From Hevea brasiliensis (Eukaryota; Streptophyta; Magnoliopsida; Malpighiales; Euphorbiaceae), in NCBI RefSeq assembly GCF_030052815.1, contig NC_079505.1:79338330-79402329 (forward strand): a stretch of 64,000 bases of DNA. Reading direction: 5' to 3'. Position 1 is the first letter of the stretch; every line of letters starts with the position of its first letter. The position numbers were made by a program, and so were the translations under genes. Shown here piece after piece: positions 60,179-64,000 of the stretch. The notes under the pieces are model-generated. The model made no database searches and had not been told where the DNA came from. It saw only the letters and a list, made by a program, of their open reading frames with translations.

Positions 60179-60213
<35 letters not shown>
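60179..60213. repeat. (TA)n microsatellite
   Basis: Perfect TA run of about 35 bp. Confidence 0.95.
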
Positions 60214-60217
<4 letters not shown>

Positions 60218-60612
60218 GTGGTGGTGCCTATGAAAAATTGTTGAAAAGCTAATATAACAAAGAACTGGGAAGAAAGAAAAGAAAAAAAAAAAAGTGCAAT
60301 GAGACACTTGTTCTGCCATGGGTCAGACCACGTTTAAAATGTCCTCACCAGGCAAAGCCGAAAGGGGAAATTATCTATTACCTGTTATTTTATATAAAAT
60401 AATTTACATTAAATATTAATTTAATCAAATATAAATATATTTATAAAATGAATTTTATAAAATAATAATTATTTAATAATTAATTTAATAAAAATTAACT
60501 AGTTAATTATTTTTTTAATTAAATTTATTTACTTATTAATTTATTATTTCATATAAAATGTTAAGATGAAATGACTGATTCACGGTAAAATTGCTCAGCC
60601 AAAGGAAAGGGG

Positions 60613-60820
60613 CACGTGAGCACGTGAGAGAGAGAGAGACGCCACATCATCTTTTAAGATTTTGGAGAGACCCATAAACGACAGGTGAGTTGGGAAGGGA
60701 CAGCACATGCCCCCACGAACCAGTTTTTTGCTCATAGGTCCCTCTTTCACCCCCACGTGACACCCTCACGAGAAAGTGCGACGCACCGCCTCCTCCTAGT
60801 CCTATTTCGTCAAGCACGTG
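60613..60820. promoter_or_regulatory. Cluster of four G-boxes (CACGTG)
   Basis: CACGTG occurs at 60613-60618, 60621-60626, 60754-60759 and 60815-60820. The motif is its own reverse complement and is bound by bZIP, bHLH and PIF-type factors; with neighbouring C it acts as an ABRE. The block is much less AT-rich than its surroundings and has a GAGAGAGAGAG tract after the first pair. This looks like a promoter core, but no coding region is seen on either side within the window. Confidence 0.5.
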
Positions 60821-61877
60821 ATCTCAGGTGCCACTTGTATTTTTTTAAAATCCCTAACTAATCCCCATGCTACTTTTTTTCTGCCCAAACGCTCCCTCTC
60901 ATCTCTCTACGCTAAATCACAGCCCTTGTAATTTATTTATTTATTTATCTAACCGAAGAAAGACATTACAAAGATGTAATATTTTTTCGCAAAAGTCTAA
61001 ATTTGTGGCATTGTTGTGGATAAACTCTAAGGATAAGGAATGATAAAGAGAAATTTTGAAACTAGAAAGCTTTTTAGAGAAATTTGTGGTCTGAAGAGAA
61101 TATTAGAAATGAGTCCGCCAGTAAAATAGAGAGATTGTTTATCAGAATTTCTTAATTGATTTGATCTCCAATTATTTAATTTTTTTTAAATTAAAATTTA
61201 TTTAAAGTAAATTAAAATTATTAAATTAAATTAATAATACAATTATAAAAACTCAATATGCAAATATATAATGTGTTATTTTTTTTTTGTAAAATATATT
61301 ATCTTATCCAAATAACAACACATGTGTTTTTACTTTTTTAATATTTAAAATTATATTATTTTTATTAAAATATTTGGGTTCTAAAATAATTATTTCAATT
61401 TAACTCCTAAAGTTTTCAAATATTTGCAAACAAAAGGGAAAAATTATACAATTTTATTATAAAATTATGTGTTTTATAATATTATTCTTTAATTAATTAC
61501 CTTAGTTAATATAAAGTTTCAAAAATTTAATGAATTTCTATATTGTTGATTTGCAAAAAATATAAATCAATTTAATTCCTATAATATTATTAGACAAACA
61601 ATTACTCAAATTAGTAATTACATAACATATGATATATCCTAATTTAAAATCCGATCTAAATTGGATCGGATAGAGTAGAATCTGAACTCTCATTCAGATA
61701 AGATATAGTGACAAAACTCTAAGTATAACTCAAGATAGGTCAAAGCCATTTATGATCTCCAAGAAATACGAGAATCATTTCAGCATATATAGATCAGAAG
61801 GCGCTAAATCCGAGCAATATGAGATTAGTGCTTTACAACCAATTTCAGTTTGACAAGTACACGACGCATATTGATAA
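60821..61877. other. AT-rich stretch between the G-box cluster and the LTR-like block
   Basis: No gene seen. About 60880-60925 is CT-rich (CTCATCTCTCTACGC) and could be a transcript leader if the G-box cluster is a promoter reading right, but no start codon with a usable frame follows. Confidence 0.4.
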
Positions 61878-64000
61878 ATACAATTTTTTTTTTTTTTTTT
61901 TTTTAAAATTTTTTTTTTTTATTTTAAAATTTTTTTTTAATTTTTTAAAATTTTTATTAAAAAAAAAAAAAAAAAATTTTTTAAATTTTTTTTTTGAAAA
62001 TTTTTTTTTTTTTAAAAATTTTTTGGATTTTTTTTTTCATTTGATTTTTTAAATTTTCAAATTTTTTTTTTCTTTTTTGATTTTTTTATCATTTTTTTGG
62101 AGGACCGCGGTTTTTTCCTTTCATTTTTTTTCCTTTTCCTTCTCTTTTTTCTTCCCCCTTTTCTCTCTCCTCCTCCTCCCCCCTCCTCCCTCCCTCTCCC
62201 TCTTTCCTCCCGTCCCTCCTCCCCTCCTCCTCCCCTCTCCTCCTCCTCCGCCGCCTCCCCGGCCTCCCGGCTGCCGCGGGGCCGCCTGCCTGCCGCTCCG
62301 ACTCGAACTCGGCCGGCGCCGGCCCCCAACATCCGCCTCCCCGCAAGGGCGCCTTGTCTCACCAAGAAAATCACCTTGTGTCTCCACCATCCCAAGAAAA
62401 TTGAGATGTCCAAAATCATCGAAGATTGATTTTGGTTTTTTTTCCATTTTTCATTTTTTTCCATTTTTTTTCATTTTTTTTTTTTGATAGATTTGGAACG
62501 AATTAAATCGTCCGAATTTTAAACCACCATAAATTTCGAATGGAGAGGAAACAGAAAATTTTTTTTTTTTTTTTTTTTTTTTTTGGGTTTTCAAATGGGG
62601 AATTTTTTTTTTTTTTTTTTTTAAAATTAAAAACAAAAAAATTTTGTAAGGCATGAAAATTGTATGGATTTAGTGGTATGAAAAATTCGTAAATGAACGC
62701 GAAACAATTGCAGGACACGTGAATGGAATTCAAATTCGAAATCGATGGGGGCGAGGGCGATTGGATTTATAATTTCGCGGCGCCGGCATCGTTCGGCGTC
62801 GGAATCGATCGAAAAAAAATAAACCAAACCTTGTTTTTTGGTTAGTTTACGTAATTTTCTAAATTAAAAAAAATTAAAAATAAAAATTAATAAAAGTAAA
62901 AAATTAATTTTTTTTGATTAAAAATAGCAAAAAATTATATTTTAGTAAATGGAATTTTTTTTTTTTTTTAAATTGTTTTTTTTGTTTTTTTTTAAAAATG
63001 ATCAATAATAATTTATTAATTAAATTTTGATTTGATTTGAAATTGATGATGATTGAAAATTGGATGATATAATTGTGATTGATGGATTGTTTGATTGATT
63101 TGTTGTAATTTTGTGTGTTTTTTTGATTTTTTTGATATATGGGGGTTGGGAGTATATTTTTGGTTCTTTTAGATTTTAATTTTGCTCGGACTTATTTTTA
63201 AATTTTTTTTTATTTGTTTGTATGATTGTTTGATAATATTAAAAATGTTGTAATATGATGTAAAATATTTGACTTCTTTCTTAATATTTTTTTGATAAAA
63301 TATTAATAAATATTGTTTTATGTTTAAAATTATTAATTTAATTATATTATTATTATATTATATTTATATATATATATTTATATATATATGCATATATTTT
63401 ATTATATATATATTATTTATAATTATGTTGAAATATATTTGCCATGTTGCATTATGTGTGATAATGTTGTTAATGTGTTGTGTGTGTTGTGGTGTGTGTG
63501 TGGTGTGTGTGTGTGATGTGGTGTGGTGTGGATGGTGGGCGGTAAGGGTGGACAGATAATTGGAGTACTGGGAATCGGAAGAGATTCTCGATGCTTTGGG
63601 ACCTTGAGTAATTCACGGTGAGAGTTATGTAGTGGAGTTAGATTATTATTTAAGAGAGAGAGAGGGATGGGAGAGATTGGATTTGTATCAGTTGATTGTG
63701 ACAGATGTGTGATTTATTGTGAATTACCTTTGTGTGTTATGATGTATGTTGATGTGTGTTGTTGTTGTTCATGTTGCAATGTGCATTTATAGTGCATTTA
63801 TTAATTAGTTGTTATAGTTATTAGAGATATTATATTTTTGATCTATTTTTACTTCAAAAATTTTCAAAAATCTTTTGAGGAAATTATTTTTTTTTTTTTA
63901 GGCTTTTTTATTTATTTTTTGTGCTTTTTTTATATATTATATTTTTTTTTTTTTTTTTTATTTTTTTTTGAATTTTTAGCTTGTATTATTATTTGAATTT
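61878..64000 (+). repeat. LTR-like block with extreme homopolymer runs, cut by the window edge
   Basis: The order of landmarks copies that of the solo LTR at 23379: T/A-rich start, a CT-rich then GC-rich stretch (62110-62345), a CACCAAGAAAATCACC-like patch, TTGCAGGACACGTG (62709), a GTGTG-rich patch with GGTGGGCGGTAAGGGTGGAC (63476-63552), then ATTACCTTTGTG and GTTATAGTTATTAGAGATA. Spacing between the CT-rich and GT-rich parts is about 1.3-1.4 kb in both. So it is probably a diverged relative of that LTR in plus orientation. Runs of 15-25 T or A at 61882-62100 and 62560-62625 are unusual. No protein is supported. Confidence 0.45.

Larger units (their letters stand above)
56878..60600. other. 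AT-rich intergenic DNA
   Basis: The left end should hold the 3' UTR of the RING+PHD gene. From 57600 on there are long A/T tracts and no supported coding region. An 18-codon Cys-containing frame on the minus strand near 60045-60107 (MKGCECGPTDDKCLVAAL) is too short to call. Confidence 0.45.

Noticed and set aside
62057..62487. Open frames of Arg/Gly/Lys- or Pro/Ser/Phe-rich protein
   Set aside because: Caused by CT-rich low-complexity DNA in the LTR-like block; all frames show the same bias.
1..64000. tRNA, rRNA and organelle-derived DNA
   Set aside because: I looked for tRNA arm wording, rRNA-like and chloroplast-like genes on both strands and recognised none. A tRNAscan-SE and Rfam run would settle it.

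Overview
The window is nuclear DNA of a flowering plant, most likely a eudicot. It has AT-rich intergenic DNA, short GT-AG introns, plant gene families (an S-class-like bZIP, a CIP8/RING1-type RING-H2 ligase, a plant Ctf4/EOL1 homologue, an RGF/GOLVEN-type peptide precursor, a RING+PHD protein) and typical plant retrotransposons. A Malpighiales/Euphorbiaceae source is only a guess.

Layout. 1-2 kb: probably the 5' leader of a minus-strand gene lying off the left edge. 4.2-5.2 kb: a 5'-truncated RTE-type LINE with a perfect 21-bp target duplication. 7.1-7.9 kb: a single-exon bZIP gene (minus) with a TATA box and a 16-codon uORF. 11.4-12.9 kb: a single-exon RING-H2 E3 ligase (minus). 16.5-22.3 kb: a complete 12-exon WDHD1/Ctf4/EOL1 gene (minus, 974 aa) with an E2F-like site in its promoter. 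23.4-45.1 kb: a nest of Ty3/gypsy elements. A solo LTR (plus, TSD TAATA) was broken by a decayed Tat-lineage element (minus, TSD AACCC) and by a full-length Tekay/Del-like chromovirus of the solo LTR's own family in the opposite orientation (minus, TSD AAGTA). 46.2-46.7 kb and 51.7-53.7 kb: 3' pieces of L1-type LINEs and an LTR remnant. 49.1-50.6 kb: a secreted-peptide gene of the RGF/GLV/CLEL type. 53.9-56.9 kb: a three-exon RING+PHD gene (plus, 718 aa) with a MITE in its first intron. 60.6-60.8 kb: a cluster of four G-boxes with no visible gene. 61.9-64 kb: a homopolymer-rich, LTR-like block running off the edge.

The most interesting locus is 49.1-50.6 kb. One signal-peptide exon can be joined in frame to two different 3' ends, each carrying an RGF/GOLVEN-like peptide. 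Reading through exon 3 gives a 158-aa precursor ending in DYHVPKSHPPKNN. Splicing at an internal GT of exon 3 gives a 229-aa precursor carrying DYTGGGGPRQKPPIHN. All junction phases agree. This is inferred from sequence only and needs transcript evidence.

A second point concerns data quality. Sister LTRs of the two young gypsy elements differ mostly by 1-3-base indels, often at CAG/CTG/CCGG-like positions. This may reflect consensus errors in methylated repeats and could account for some of the frameshifts in the chromovirus pol.
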